64,000 nucleotides of DNA from Arthrobacter sp. AQ5-06 (GCF_003287955.1 NZ_QMKP01000010.1:110880-174879), one strand, 5' to 3'; numbered from the stretch's first letter, positions 46,605 to 61,392 are shown. Translations and numbers: made by a program. The notes: generated from the sequence alone by a model not told the origin.

Positions 46605-47171
46605 CTAGTCAGCGGATACAACGATGTGACGCCCGGCGCCTTCGCCCTCGGACTCGCTGACGAGTCCCAGGTCAGCGACGGCGTCGTGGACGATTTTGCG
46701 TTCGTAGGCACTCATCGGCTCCAGTGCAACGGCTTTGCCGGACTCCTTGACCGAAGCTGCCGCATCCTCGGCGATCTTCTGGAGGTGGCCGGCACGCTGC
46801 TGACGGTAGCCGTTTATGTCCAGCACCAGGCGCGAACGGTTCTCCGTTGCGGAGAGGACAGCGAGCCGGGTCAGTTCCTGAAGGGCTTCCAGGACTTCGC
46901 CGTCTTCACCGACGAGGCTGTCGAGACCATCGGTTCCTTCCTCGGCAACGATGGAAATGTAAGTGCGTCCGTTCCGGACTTCGATGTCGATGTCGCCGTC
47001 GATGTCCGCGATATCCAGGAGCTCCTCCAGATAATCGGCAGCAACGTCGCCTTCCTCTTCGAGGCGGCTGGCAGCGGATCCCTTGGGGGAAGCGTCGGCG
47101 TCAGTCTCTGTTTCGTCCTGATCGTCAATGACCTCGTCGGAAAGGACGTGTTCGGTGCTCTCGGCTGACAT
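46605..47171 (-). CDS. jag: Jag/KhpB RNA-binding protein
   Basis: A 188-residue protein with an acidic N-terminus, a KH-like domain (about 55-115; LVGEDGEVLEALQELTRLAVL) and an R3H domain at the C-terminus (MSAYERKIVHDAVADL, then GAGRHIVV). KhpB/Jag partners KhpA in RNA binding linked to cell division in Gram-positives. The ATG overlaps the yidC stop by 1 nt (TAATG), so the two are translationally coupled. Confidence 0.93.
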   Translation of the reverse strand: MSAESTEHVLSDEVIDDQDETETDADASPKGSAASRLEEEGDVAADYLEELLDIADIDGDIDIEVRNGRTYISIVAEEGTDGLDSLVGEDGEVLEALQELTRLAVLSATENRSRLVLDINGYRQQRAGHLQKIAEDAAASVKESGKAVALEPMSAYERKIVHDAVADLGLVSESEGEGAGRHIVVSAD

Positions 47172-48151
47172 TACTTCTTCTTCCTGTTCTTACGTTGCGG
47201 CTGGACGCGCTGTCCCTTTAGCTCGAGGATCGCAGCTGCGGCAGCTGCCTCTGCTTCGGCGTCGGCCTTTTTCCCGCCCAGAATGGGCAGGGCCGGCAGG
47301 CCCTTTGCGGCCCGGCGTTCGGCAAGTGCCTTGGCGGCGGGGGATCCCGGCGTCGGCATGCGGCGGATGACGAAGAACTGCTGCGCCATGGTCCAGAGGT
47401 TAGTGGTGGTCCAGTAGATCAGGACACCGATGGGGAAGTTGATGCCTCCCACGCCGAACACGACAGGCAGGATGTACAGCATCATCTTCTGCTGCCGCAT
47501 GAACGGGCTGGCCATGGCTTCTTCGGACATGTTCTTGGCCATGATCTGCTTCTGCGTGATGAACTGCGAGGCCGTCATGGCCAGGATCATCACGATCGAC
47601 AGAATCCACACAGCCACCACGTTGCCGCCGGCAGGTGTGCCATGAAGCAGTGTTGCCGAGAGCGGGGCGCCGAAGATACTCGACTCATCAAACTGAAGAA
47701 CCTGTTCGTGGCTCATCGCCCCGATGCTTTTACCGCTGGTGGCAGCCGTCGTAATGCCGGAGAGGACCTGGAAGAGCGCAAAGAAGAACGGCATCTGGAT
47801 CAGCATGGGGAGGCAGGCCGAGAACGGGTTGGTCCCGTGCTTCTTGTACATGGCCATCTGTTCCTGCGCCATGGCCTGGCGGGAAAGCTGGTCGGTCTTG
47901 CCCTTGTACTTGTCCTGGAGTTTCTTCAGATCCGGCTGCAGGAGCTGCATGCCGCGCTGGGCCTTGATCTGTTTGACGAAGACGGGGATGAGGGCGGCAC
48001 GGATGACCAGCACCAGGCCGATGATGGACAGCGTCCACGTCCAGCCGTTGGCAGCTGGCAGGCCGATGGCGCTCACGCCATCGTGGAAGACCACCATGAT
48101 GGCGGACACAAGCCACTTGAACGGAAACATGATTGTTTCAAAGAAGTCCAT
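47171..48151 (-). CDS. yidC: Membrane protein insertase YidC
   Basis: A 326-residue Oxa1/YidC insertase of the short Gram-positive type. Membrane segments include WTLSIIGLVLVIRAALIPVF and FPIGVLIYWTTTNLWTMAQQ. The conserved positive residue in the groove is the Arg of VIRAALIP. A basic C-terminal tail (RVQPQRKNRKKK) suits ribosome contact. It inserts membrane proteins with or without SecYEG. Confidence 0.95.
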   Translation of the reverse strand: MDFFETIMFPFKWLVSAIMVVFHDGVSAIGLPAANGWTWTLSIIGLVLVIRAALIPVFVKQIKAQRGMQLLQPDLKKLQDKYKGKTDQLSRQAMAQEQMAMYKKHGTNPFSACLPMLIQMPFFFALFQVLSGITTAATSGKSIGAMSHEQVLQFDESSIFGAPLSATLLHGTPAGGNVVAVWILSIVMILAMTASQFITQKQIMAKNMSEEAMASPFMRQQKMMLYILPVVFGVGGINFPIGVLIYWTTTNLWTMAQQFFVIRRMPTPGSPAAKALAERRAAKGLPALPILGGKKADAEAEAAAAAAILELKGQRVQPQRKNRKKK

Positions 48152-48167
48152 ACGATATCCCTATTCG

Positions 48168-48563
48168 TCAGGCCGCAAGGCGGCCTTCTCCATCAGTCTG
48201 AGCAGCCAGGTACTTGTCCGGGTTGTTCAGCACAACAATTGTGGGGGTCCGGTGTTCGGGCCAGTGGCGGTGGCCGGCGGGGACATGGTCCACACCACCG
48301 GCATTCCACGGATGGCAGCGCACAAGGCGGCGGGCCGCAAGCCAGCTGCCCTTCACTGCGCCATGGACAGTGATCGCCTCAAGGGCGTACGCCGAGCAGG
48401 AGGGAAAGAAACGGCAGACCTGGCCATACAAGGGGGAAATCACCTTGCGGTAGGCCATCAGCAGCAGAATAAGAATGTTTCTGGGCAGGTTCCAGAGAAA
48501 GGTGCCCACGACGGCAGCAACAGGCTGGAGGTAGTGGACGACGGCGGCAGTTACCTTACGCAC
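48168..48563 (-). CDS. yidD: Membrane protein insertion efficiency factor YidD
   Basis: A 131-residue YidD (DUF37). The diagnostic motif is complete: YRKVISPLYGQVCRFFPSCS, then AYALEAITVHGAVKGSWLAA. The N-terminal amphipathic/hydrophobic helix is membrane associated. GTG start, overlapping the rnpA stop by 8 nt. Longer at the C-terminus than minimal homologues (about 85 residues), with a tail containing RTPTIVVLNNPDKYLAA. Confidence 0.93.
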   Translation of the reverse strand: MRKVTAAVVHYLQPVAAVVGTFLWNLPRNILILLLMAYRKVISPLYGQVCRFFPSCSAYALEAITVHGAVKGSWLAARRLVRCHPWNAGGVDHVPAGHRHWPEHRTPTIVVLNNPDKYLAAQTDGEGRLAA

Positions 48564-48966
48564 GCTGTGTCCCTTCCTGTGTTGTACCGGTTGAACCGTT
48601 TACAGCAGCCCGCGGAAGGCGGCTGCCCAACCGGCTCATTGTTGATTCCAGTGCGGCGTTGTAGTCCGCCAGCAGTTGATCCCAGCTGGCGGCAGCGGAC
48701 GCAGGCAGCGCCCGGACCACTATGGCGAACCCGGTACCGTACTCGCGCAGCGAGACAGCACCGGCTTCTCTTAGTCTCCTCTTAACGAGGTTCCTGACCA
48801 CAGCGTTCCCGACACCTTTGGAAACGATGAACCCGATCCGGCTGGGTTCGTCGGCAGCAATAGCTGCCGCATATAACACTACGTTCCGGCGTCCATTGCG
48901 GACACCGGAACGTACGGTTGTTGAAAAATCGGTTGCAGTCCTCAAACGGTTACGGGTGGCCAGCAC
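48556..48966 (-). CDS. rnpA: Ribonuclease P protein component
   Basis: A 136-residue RnpA. NRLRTATDFSTTVRSGVRNG and the RNR-type motif VGNAVVRNLVKRRLRE identify it. It assists the catalytic RNA in tRNA 5' processing. GTG at 48966, 41 nt after the rpmH stop; the C-terminus overlaps yidD. The ribosome site is poor, suggesting coupling within the rpmH-rnpA transcript. Confidence 0.94.
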   Translation of the reverse strand: MLATRNRLRTATDFSTTVRSGVRNGRRNVVLYAAAIAADEPSRIGFIVSKGVGNAVVRNLVKRRLREAGAVSLREYGTGFAIVVRALPASAAASWDQLLADYNAALESTMSRLGSRLPRAAVNGSTGTTQEGTQRA

Positions 48967-49007
48967 CTTTAAACTCGCAAAGAAAAGTTAACCGACGAGT
49001 CAGTTAT

Positions 49008-49145
49008 CTAGGCCGACAGTTCGGTGCGGCCCTTGCCACGACGGGCTGCCAGGATGGCACGGCCGGCACGGGTACGCATACGAAGGCGGAAGCCGTGCTT
49101 CTTGGCTCGACGGCGGTTATTCGGCTGAAAAGTCCGCTTGCTCAC
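49008..49145 (-). CDS. rpmH: 50S ribosomal protein L34
   Basis: A 45-residue basic protein. It starts [18 protein letters not shown] and continues [20 protein letters not shown], an unmistakable L34. GTG start at 49145. It is the first gene of the leftward run, separated from dnaA by the left half of the origin. Confidence 0.97.
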   Translation of the reverse strand: MSKRTFQPNNRRRAKKHGFRLRMRTRAGRAILAARRGKGRTELSA

Positions 49146-49368
49146 GTTAGTTACTCCAGTGGATCAAAGGTGCGCCCACCCGATCAGTAAAAGGGGAAGA
49201 ACTGGCCGACGCTAAGTTTTGTATGTGCACGCTTCCCCCGGCTGCTCAAACGCGGTGCGTCGGAGAGATTCAGAAGGGGCCAAAAAGCGTACACAAAGGA
49301 CTTCACAACGTTAGGGCAAAATGCCTGCCAGAGTCAAACCGGGGTACCCCTGGGTCCCTGCTTTCGGC

Positions 49369-49540
49369 TGTGGTTAACCTGGCCCCACAGCCTGTGGATG
49401 AAGTGGCTCACAGGGCCTGTTTTCGAACCACAACCGTGTAATTATCCACAAGCTACTTCCCAGCTATCTTCTAGCCTTTTGATCCCCTAGAGTGGCTCAG
49501 TAGCCGATTATCCACGGACTGTGCATAACCCTGTGGATGA
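49369..49540 (+). other. oriC: oriC, left part (rpmH-dnaA gap)
   Basis: The 469-bp gap between rpmH and dnaA has TTATCCACA at 49442, TTATCCACG at 49508 and inverted TGTGGATGA at 49393 and 49532, with TGTGGTTAA at 49369 as a weaker match. The boxes give DnaA control of its own gene and form half of a bipartite origin. The stretch 49146-49368 presumably holds the rpmH promoter and shows no boxes. Confidence 0.85.
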
Positions 49541-49614
49541 AGCTGAACCAGCATCCTGGTTCGGGACTTGGGGCTGCACGTAATGCAGGCACGCAAGTTT
49601 TGAGGAACTAATTG

Positions 49615-51036
49615 ATGACAGTAGACGAAGCCAACCACGCCAATACTGTCGGAAGTTCCTGGCGTCGCGTTGTGAGCCTGCTCGAGCAGGACGACCGCGT
49701 TTCACCACGGCAGCGGGGCTTTGTCATCCTGGCGCAGGCCCAGGGCCTGATAGGGTCCACCCTCCTGGTGGCCGTTCCCAACGAACTGACCCGTGAAGTC
49801 CTTCAGACCCAGGTCAAGGACGCCCTGGACGACGCCCTGCACAACGTCTTTTCCGAAGACATCCGCTGCGCGATCGACGTGGACACCGACTTGGTCCCGC
49901 TCCACAAAGAGCCGGAACCCGTCGTCGAACCTTCCTACTCCCCGGACCAGCTGATCGAACAGAAGCCGCAGCCGATGCTGCCGAGCACTTCCCACGAATT
50001 CGGCCGGCTGAACCCCAAGTACGTGTTCGATACCTTCGTGATCGGCTCGTCCAACCGCTTTGCCCATGCAGCTGCCGTGGCGGTGGCCGAAGCGCCCGCC
50101 AAGGCCTACAACCCGCTGTTCATCTACGGTGATTCCGGGCTGGGCAAGACCCACCTCCTGCACGCCATCGGCCACTATGCCCGCCGCCTGTACAGCGGAA
50201 TCCGGGTCCGGTACGTGAATTCCGAAGAGTTCACCAACGACTTCATCAACTCCATCCGCGATGACGAAGGCGCCAGCTTCAAGACCACGTATCGCAACGT
50301 GGACGTGCTGCTGATCGATGACATCCAGTTCCTGGCCGGCAAGGACCGGACGCTGGAGGAGTTCTTCCACACGTTCAACTCGCTGCACAACAACAACAAA
50401 CAGGTGGTCATCACCTCGGATCTGCCGCCCAAGCAGCTGGCAGGGTTCGAGGACCGGATGAAGTCCCGCTTCGAGTGGGGCCTCCTCACCGACATCCAGC
50501 CGCCCGAACTTGAGACCCGCATCGCCATCCTGCGGAAGAAGGCCCTCAGCGAAGGCCTCTCCGCCCCGGACGACGCCCTGGAATACATCGCTTCCAAGAT
50601 CTCCAGCAATATCCGCGAACTCGAGGGTGCGCTGATCCGGGTGACGGCATTCGCCAGCCTGAACCGCCAGCCGGTCGATGTTGCATTGGCGGAGATGGTC
50701 CTGAAGGACCTCATCACCGACGACGGCGCCCAGGAAATCACGTCGAGCCAGATCCTGATCCAGACGGCCGAGTATTTCAAGCTCAGCATGGAGGAACTTT
50801 GCAGCAAATCGCGGACGCGCACTCTGGTGACCGCCCGGCAGATCGCCATGTACCTCTGCCGCGAGCTCACGGACATGTCCCTGCCTAAGATCGGCCAGGA
50901 ACTCGGCGGCCGCGACCACACCACGGTGATCCACGCAGACCGCAAAATCCGTGAGCTGATGGCTGAGCGTCGTGTGATCTACAACCAGGTCACCGAACTC
51001 ACCAACAGGATCAAGCAGCACCAGCGCAACTCCTGA
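49615..51036 (+). CDS. dnaA: Chromosomal replication initiator DnaA
   Basis: A 473-residue initiator. Domain I covers about 1-90; the flexible domain II (about 95-130) is short for actinobacteria, where streptomycete proteins exceed 600 residues. The AAA+ domain has Walker A GDSGLGKT at 172-179 and Walker [12 protein letters not shown]. Domain IV has the box-binding signature RDHTTVIHA at 433-441. ATG at 49615 with GAGGA 8 nt upstream; a TTG directly before it is an unlikely start. Confidence 0.97.
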   Translation: MTVDEANHANTVGSSWRRVVSLLEQDDRVSPRQRGFVILAQAQGLIGSTLLVAVPNELTREVLQTQVKDALDDALHNVFSEDIRCAIDVDTDLVPLHKEPEPVVEPSYSPDQLIEQKPQPMLPSTSHEFGRLNPKYVFDTFVIGSSNRFAHAAAVAVAEAPAKAYNPLFIYGDSGLGKTHLLHAIGHYARRLYSGIRVRYVNSEEFTNDFINSIRDDEGASFKTTYRNVDVLLIDDIQFLAGKDRTLEEFFHTFNSLHNNNKQVVITSDLPPKQLAGFEDRMKSRFEWGLLTDIQPPELETRIAILRKKALSEGLSAPDDALEYIASKISSNIRELEGALIRVTAFASLNRQPVDVALAEMVLKDLITDDGAQEITSSQILIQTAEYFKLSMEELCSKSRTRTLVTARQIAMYLCRELTDMSLPKIGQELGGRDHTTVIHADRKIRELMAERRVIYNQVTELTNRIKQHQRNS

Positions 51037-51068
51037 GCCGCTCCCTCCATACCTTATTAACAGGTGCA

Positions 51069-51267
51069 TGTGGATAACCCTGTGGATACTTAAGGGGACA
51101 ACAGCGCTTAATGGGCTTAAAACCCTTAAGGCTCCTGTGGATCAGCGAGAACCCAAAAATTGTTATCCCCATCCACAGCCTGTTTAAAACGTGCTTCGCC
51201 CACAATCCATGAACAGGGCTTAACCGCTGGATCCTGCGGCCGGATCGAGTTATCCACAGTATCCACA
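51069..51267 (+). other. oriC: oriC, main part (dnaA-dnaN gap)
   Basis: A dense box array: TGTGGATAA (51069), TGTGGATAC (51081), TGTGGATCA (51136), TTATCCCCA (51163), CCATCCACA (51169), TTATCCACA (51250) and GTATCCACA (51259). The left boxes are on the minus and the right on the plus strand, so they point at each other across an AT-richer centre, a usual unwinding layout. AT-rich sequence also follows at 51268-51325. Genes diverge here. Confidence 0.92.
51089..51130. repeat. CTTAA iterons on a 9-bp register within oriC
   Basis: CTTAA occurs at 51089, 51107, 51116 and 51125, that is at 18, 9 and 9 bp steps, with a further copy at 51219. The first and last of the group extend to the palindrome CTTAAG. 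The 9-bp register lies between inverted DnaA boxes, where duplex opening is expected. Confidence 0.6.
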
Positions 51268-51564
51268 GCAGTTATTAACACTACTAATCCCAAGAAATTG
51301 ATTTCCCTCAAATAACAATCTCGATCGGCACCCCGCCCCGGCCCAGGCCCAAGGGCCTCGGGACCCCAGACGTCCTGACCGGGGATGGGTTAATCAGCCG
51401 TCTTCCGGCTAAGCTGTCAGCAGCGCTCCCATCCTCGGGTTTCTTTGTGGTTCAGCAATCGAAGAACCATGCAGGTTCCGTTGTCGGGGCGCCACTACTT
51501 TTGGGCTCCCCGTGGGAGTTTCAAGTTCAGACAAGGCAGCAGCAATGAAAGGCGGCACCCTTCC

Positions 51565-52689
51565 GTGAAGTTCAGAGTCGATCGGGACGTCCTGGCAGAA
51601 GCCGTCACCTGGACAGCCCGGTCGTTGTCTCCGCGGCCGCCGGTTCCAGTGCTGTCCGGCCTGCTCCTGAAGGCTGAAGCCGGCACGGTCAGCCTCTCGA
51701 GCTTTGACTACGAGACCTCCGCCCGACTGGAAATCCCCGCGGACATCACCGCTGAGGGAACCATCCTCGTTTCCGGCCGCCTCCTCGCAGACATTTGCCG
51801 CAGCCTTCCTTCCGCACCGGTGATGGTGGAGACCGATGGCAACAAAGTGACGCTGACCTGCCGCCGCAGCAGTTTCCACCTGGCCACCATGCCCGAGGCC
51901 GAATACCCGCCGCTGCCGGCGTTGCCCGCCATCAGCGGCACCGTCCCTGGTGACGCTTTTGCCCAGGCTGTGTCCCAGGTGATCATTGCGGCCAGCAAGG
52001 ATGACACCCTTCCCATCCTCACCGGCGTCCGGATGGAGATCGAGGACGATCTCATCACTCTTCTGGCCACCGACCGTTACCGCTTGGCCATGCGCGAAGT
52101 GCCGTGGAAGCCCACCACACCGGGAATTTCCACCAGTGCACTGGTCAAGGCAAAAACCCTGAACGAAGTGGCCAAGACCCTTGGCAACAGCGGCGACATC
52201 AACCTCGCCCTTGCTGACGATGACAGCCGCCTGATCGGCTTCGAAAGCGGCGGACGCACCACCACGTCGCTGCTCGTTGATGGCGATTACCCCAAGATCC
52301 GCTCGCTGTTCCCGGATTCGACCCCCATCCACGCAACCGTCCAGACCCAGGAACTTGTGGAAGCCGTCCGCCGCGTGTCGCTGGTGGCCGAACGCAACAC
52401 ACCGGTACGCCTCGCCTTCACCGAAGGACTGCTGCACCTGGATGCCGGCACCGGCGAAGATGCCCAGGCCTCGGAAGAGCTCGAAGCCCAGCTTTCCGGT
52501 GACGACATCACTGTCGCCTTCAACCCGCACTACCTAGTGGAAGGCCTGAGCGTCATCGAAACGAAGTACGTCAGGTTCTCCTTCACCACTGCGCCGAAGC
52601 CCGCCATGATCACGGCCCAGGCAGACGCCGACGGTGAGGACCAGGACGACTACCGTTACTTGGTCATGCCCGTCCGCCTCCCCAACTAG
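51565..52689 (+). CDS. dnaN: DNA polymerase III sliding clamp (beta subunit)
   Basis: A 374-residue beta clamp of usual length with three repeated clamp folds. It starts KFRVDRDVLAEAVTWTARSL and contains DDTLPILTGVRMEIEDD and LATDRYRLAMREVPW; it ends YLVMPVRLPN. I chose the GTG at 51565, which gives the family-standard N-terminus; the frame upstream is not conserved-looking. The stop codon lies inside one arm of the dyad at 52681-52746. Confidence 0.97.
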   Translation: MKFRVDRDVLAEAVTWTARSLSPRPPVPVLSGLLLKAEAGTVSLSSFDYETSARLEIPADITAEGTILVSGRLLADICRSLPSAPVMVETDGNKVTLTCRRSSFHLATMPEAEYPPLPALPAISGTVPGDAFAQAVSQVIIAASKDDTLPILTGVRMEIEDDLITLLATDRYRLAMREVPWKPTTPGISTSALVKAKTLNEVAKTLGNSGDINLALADDDSRLIGFESGGRTTTSLLVDGDYPKIRSLFPDSTPIHATVQTQELVEAVRRVSLVAERNTPVRLAFTEGLLHLDAGTGEDAQASEELEAQLSGDDITVAFNPHYLVEGLSVIETKYVRFSFTTAPKPAMITAQADADGEDQDDYRYLVMPVRLPN

Positions 52690-52746
52690 GTAGCAGAAAA
52701 CGTCGTTATGAGCGCTCATAACAACACCTAGTGCGACCTAGTTGGG
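52681..52746. promoter_or_regulatory. Two-level symmetric dyad between dnaN and gnd
   Basis: The 18-bp perfect palindrome GTTATGAGCGCTCATAAC at 52705-52722 is flanked on both sides by exactly 14 bp and then by CCCAACTAGG (52681-52690) and its inverse CCTAGTTGGG (52737-52746). Both levels share one centre. It could be an operator for gnd, a bidirectional hairpin ending dnaN transcripts, or a DNA-bending site. Confidence 0.75.
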
Positions 52747-52791
52747 CTGCTCCGTCCAGCAACAGCCAACCCGCGCAGAAAAGAGACCCAC

Positions 52792-53676
52792 GTGCATATT
52801 GGACTGATCGGCCTTGGCAAGATGGGTTTCAACATGCGCGAACGTCTGCGCAAGGGTGGCATCGAGGTTACGGGTTTTGACCGCAACCCGGAAGTCACCG
52901 ATGTTGCCTCCGTGGATGAGTTGATTGCTGCCGTTCCGGCTCCGCGGCTGATCTGGGTCATGGTTCCGTCCGGCGACATCACTGATGTCGTCATCACCGA
53001 ACTCGGGAGCAAGCTTGCCGCCGGCGACCTGGTGGTCGACGGCGGCAACTCCCGTTTCACCGAGGATCAGAAACATGGTGCCTCGCTGGCTGAGAAGGGC
53101 ATCCGTTTCGCGGACTGCGGTGTTTCCGGCGGAGTGTGGGGCCTCCAGAACGGTTATGGACTCATGGCCGGCGGCGACGCCGCCGATATTGAGCGGGCAC
53201 TGCCGGTTTTTGATGTGCTTCGTCCCGAAGGCGAGCGGGCGGACAGCTTTGTCCACGTCGGCGGAATCGGTGCCGGACACTACGCCAAGATGGTCCACAA
53301 CGGCATCGAATACGGTCTGATGCAGGCTTACGCCGAAGGCTACGAACTGCTGGCCGCCAAGGACATTGTTGACGACCTGCCCGGTACATTCCGCGCCTGG
53401 CAGAAGGGCACCGTGGTCCGGTCCTGGCTGCTGGACCTGATGGTCAAGGCTCTGGACGAGGACCCGGGACTCGAATCCATCGATGACTACGTCGAGGACT
53501 CGGGCGAGGGACGCTGGACCGTTGAGGAAGCCATTGCCAACGCAGTTCCGGCGCCTGCCATCACGGCTGCACTTTTCGCGCGCTTTTCCTCCCGCGAAGA
53601 AAACTCGCCCGCGATGAAGATGGTCTCAGCGTTGCGTCACCAGTTCGGCGGGCATGCCACCCGTCCCGCCAAGTAA
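52792..53676 (+). CDS. gnd: 6-phosphogluconate dehydrogenase, short (GndA/YqeC) type
   Basis: A 294-residue decarboxylating dehydrogenase. The cofactor motif GLIGLGKMGFNMRERL is at the N-terminus and DGGNSRFTED, SGGVWGLQNGYGLMAGG and KMVHNGIEYGLMQAYAEGYE define the family. At about 300 residues it is the short type rather than the 470-residue enzyme and is often NAD-preferring. It converts 6-phosphogluconate to ribulose 5-phosphate. Placement between dnaN and recF is frequent in actinobacteria. GTG start at 52792 with AAGAGA upstream. Confidence 0.93.
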   Translation: MHIGLIGLGKMGFNMRERLRKGGIEVTGFDRNPEVTDVASVDELIAAVPAPRLIWVMVPSGDITDVVITELGSKLAAGDLVVDGGNSRFTEDQKHGASLAEKGIRFADCGVSGGVWGLQNGYGLMAGGDAADIERALPVFDVLRPEGERADSFVHVGGIGAGHYAKMVHNGIEYGLMQAYAEGYELLAAKDIVDDLPGTFRAWQKGTVVRSWLLDLMVKALDEDPGLESIDDYVEDSGEGRWTVEEAIANAVPAPAITAALFARFSSREENSPAMKMVSALRHQFGGHATRPAK

Positions 53677-53721
53677 CATCCACCCCGGGACCCGCGGGTT
53701 CCGAGAATTGTCGAACACCGC

Positions 53722-54930
53722 GTGTACCTAGAACACCTTTCGCTCACTGACTTCCGCAGCTACGCCCAGGTTGACCTTCCCCTCGAACCGGGTGTCACCG
53801 TGCTCGTCGGGTCAAACGGCATCGGCAAAACCAACCTCATGGAGGCCATCGGGTACCTGGCCACGCTCAGCTCGCACCGGGTCAGTTCCGACGCTCCGCT
53901 GCTGCGGTTCGGTACGGACCGCGCGCTGGTCCGGGCCCGCCTGGTCCGCGGCGGGCAGACCACGGTACTGGAACTTGAGATCAATGCCAGCCGTGCCAAC
54001 CGGGGGCGGATCAACCGCAGCAATCCCGTCCGGGCCCGGGATCTCCTCGGAATCTGCCAGACGGTGCTGTTCGCCCCCGAGGACCTCGCGCTGGTCAAGG
54101 GAGATCCGTCGAACCGCCGGCGGTTCCTCGATGAGCTGCTGGTCAGCCTCATGCCCCGGCACTCGGCAACGCGCACGGACTATGACCGTGTCCTGAAGCA
54201 GCGCAACGCCCTGCTGAAATCCGCCCGGGCCGGAAAATTCACTGCCGGCCACGAAGCCACCCTCGATGTCTGGGATCAGCACATGGCCCGGGCGGGCGCC
54301 GAGCTGCTGCACGCACGGCTGGAGCTGGTGGAACTACTGCGCCCGCATTTGGCCAAGGCGTATGCCCAGCTCACGGATGGCTCCAAGGAAGCCAACGCGC
54401 TCTACCGGTCCACCCTCCAAAACCTGATGGACGACGACGGCGGCGCAGCACCGGGTGCCGGCGGCGGTTCGCTGGCGGGAGAGTCCGCCGCTGTCGAAAA
54501 CCTGGGGGGCCTCACCGTCGAGGACCTCACCGGGCGCTATGTCCAGGCCTTTGCTGCCTCCCGCCGCAAGGAACTTGAACGTGGAATCTCCTTGGTGGGG
54601 CCACACCGGGATGAGCTGGAACTGATCCTCGGCGAAGCGCCTGCCAAGGGATATGCCTCGCATGGCGAGACCTGGTCCATGTGCCTCTCCCTCCGGCTCG
54701 CCTCCTACTACGTCATGCTCGATGACGCCAGGACGGGAGGGTCTGCACCGATCCTCATCCTCGACGACGTTTTCGCCGAGCTGGATGTGCAGCGCCGGCG
54801 TAAACTGGCGGCAATAGTCTCCGGCGCGGAACAGGTCCTGGTGACCGCCGCCGTCGACGCCGATATCCCGGAGGAACTCTCCGGCCGGCGGGTGAAGGTC
54901 ATTCCGGGAGGAATCGATGAACAAGGATGA
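53722..54930 (+). CDS. recF: DNA replication and repair protein RecF
   Basis: A 402-residue SMC-like ATPase: LEHLSLTDFRSYAQVDLPL, Walker A GSNGIGKTN at about 30-38, GPHRDELELIL and Walker B PILILDDVFAELD. It loads RecA at gapped DNA with RecO and RecR. GTG at 53722; the C-terminus overlaps the dciA start by 14 nt. A Gly-rich insertion (GGAAPGAGGGSLAGES) sits in the coiled region. Confidence 0.95.
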   Translation: MYLEHLSLTDFRSYAQVDLPLEPGVTVLVGSNGIGKTNLMEAIGYLATLSSHRVSSDAPLLRFGTDRALVRARLVRGGQTTVLELEINASRANRGRINRSNPVRARDLLGICQTVLFAPEDLALVKGDPSNRRRFLDELLVSLMPRHSATRTDYDRVLKQRNALLKSARAGKFTAGHEATLDVWDQHMARAGAELLHARLELVELLRPHLAKAYAQLTDGSKEANALYRSTLQNLMDDDGGAAPGAGGGSLAGESAAVENLGGLTVEDLTGRYVQAFAASRRKELERGISLVGPHRDELELILGEAPAKGYASHGETWSMCLSLRLASYYVMLDDARTGGSAPILILDDVFAELDVQRRRKLAAIVSGAEQVLVTAAVDADIPEELSGRRVKVIPGGIDEQG

Positions 54931-55474
54931 AAAGGGTGGGATGCAGCCCGGCCGGGATCCTGACAATATCGATGCGCCCCAGGCTGCGCTGAACCGCATG
55001 CGTGAGGCCGCGGCAGCGCGCGGCGAAATCCGCAGAAAGGCACCCCCCAAGGCCGGCGCCGCCAAGACAAAGCGTGGGATCCGGGATACCCGGGGTTTCA
55101 GTCAGTTCCACTCCACCGGCCGTGATCCGCTGGGGCTCGGCAAAGTAGTGGGACGCCTCGTGGCCGAACGTGGCTGGAGCTCCCCGGTAGCGGTGGGTTC
55201 GGTCATGGCAGAGTGGGCCACACTGGTTGGCCCGGAGATTTCAGCGCACTGCACCCCGGAGAGCTTCACCGATACCACCCTTCACGTGCGCTGCGACTCG
55301 ACGGCCTGGTCCACGCAGTTGCGGTTGCTGAGCAACAGCCTGCTGGAGAAATTCCGCACGGAACTGGGCGATGGTGTGGTCACCAGCATCCAGGTGCTCG
55401 GACCGTCGGCACCCAGCTGGCGCAAGGGCGGACGTACCGTCAACGGACGCGGGCCGCGCGATACATATGGCTAG
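54917..55474 (+). CDS. dciA: DciA-like DUF721 protein
   Basis: A 185-residue DUF721 protein, the actinobacterial form of the DnaB-helicase loader DciA. The basic N-terminus (EIRRKAPPKAGAAKTKRG) precedes the core WATLVGPEISAHCTPESF and LHVRCDSTAWSTQLRLL. The family is known to help load the replicative helicase in bacteria without DnaC/DnaI. The ATG follows GGGAGG and overlaps recF, so the two are coupled. Confidence 0.88.
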   Translation: MNKDEKGGMQPGRDPDNIDAPQAALNRMREAAAARGEIRRKAPPKAGAAKTKRGIRDTRGFSQFHSTGRDPLGLGKVVGRLVAERGWSSPVAVGSVMAEWATLVGPEISAHCTPESFTDTTLHVRCDSTAWSTQLRLLSNSLLEKFRTELGDGVVTSIQVLGPSAPSWRKGGRTVNGRGPRDTYG

Positions 55475-57939
<2,465 letters not shown>

Positions 57940-57998
57940 CCGGTTCACCGAGTAGATATTCCAAACCCGACATATACCTGAAACGGAAAATATAAACG

Positions 57999-60673
<2,675 letters not shown>

Positions 60674-60677
<4 letters not shown>

Positions 60678-61348
60678 GTAATCCCGACTCATATCCCAAA
60701 CCGAGCAGCAATGTCCCCGGCGGAACGCCGCCGCCCGCGGCCGCACCCCGGGTGAACGCCCCCGTCCGTCCGCAGCAGCGCCCGCCGGCCCCTACCGGCG
60801 CGCCAGGGCAGCGTCCGGCCGTTCCCGGCCAGCGCCCTCCTGCGCAGGAGCGGGTTTCGGCAGGCCAGGCAGGGCAGCGCGCCGGGCAGGGCAGGCCACC
60901 GGCAGGTCAGACCAGCCAGCGCCCAGTGCAGGGCCGGCCTCCGCAGGGCCAGCCCGGCTTGGTCAAGCCTGCACCCAAGGCCAAGGTCAGGCGTGCACGG
61001 CTGCTGGTCAGCAAGGTGGATCCCTGGTCTGTCCTGAAGATGGCATTCCTCCTGTCGGTGGCGCTGGGAATCGTCACCGTCGTGGCCGCCATCGTCCTCT
61101 GGACTGTCCTGGACCTCACCGGAATCTTTGACCAGGTGGACAGCCTCCTGGGCACCCTGGCAGGCTCTGAGGGCGGCGGGTTCGAGCTGAAGAAAGTCGC
61201 GTCCCTGGGCCAGGTGGCTTCCTTTGCCACGATCATCGCCGTGGTGAACGTTGTACTGCTGACGGCGCTGTCCATGCTGTCAGCGGTGCTTTACAACATC
61301 TCCGCAACGCTTGTTGGTGGCATCGGCGTCACCCTCACGGACGACTGA
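60674..61348 (+). CDS. DUF3566 membrane protein
   Basis: A 224-residue protein. Residues 1-110 are Pro/Gln/Gly-rich with repeats such as [14 protein letters not shown]; the DUF3566 domain follows ([20 protein letters not shown]) with two transmembrane helices. The family is found next to gyrA throughout actinobacteria and has no established biochemical role. GTG start overlaps the gyrA stop by 4 nt, so it is translationally coupled. Confidence 0.9.
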
Positions 61349-61392
61349 AAACCCATAATTTCACCGGAAATTCTCCGGCGAAATGCCTCGAT

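Noticed and set aside
49702..51069. 455-codon minus-strand frame across dnaA
   Set aside because: Antisense shadow of dnaA with no ribosome site and no recognisable domain.
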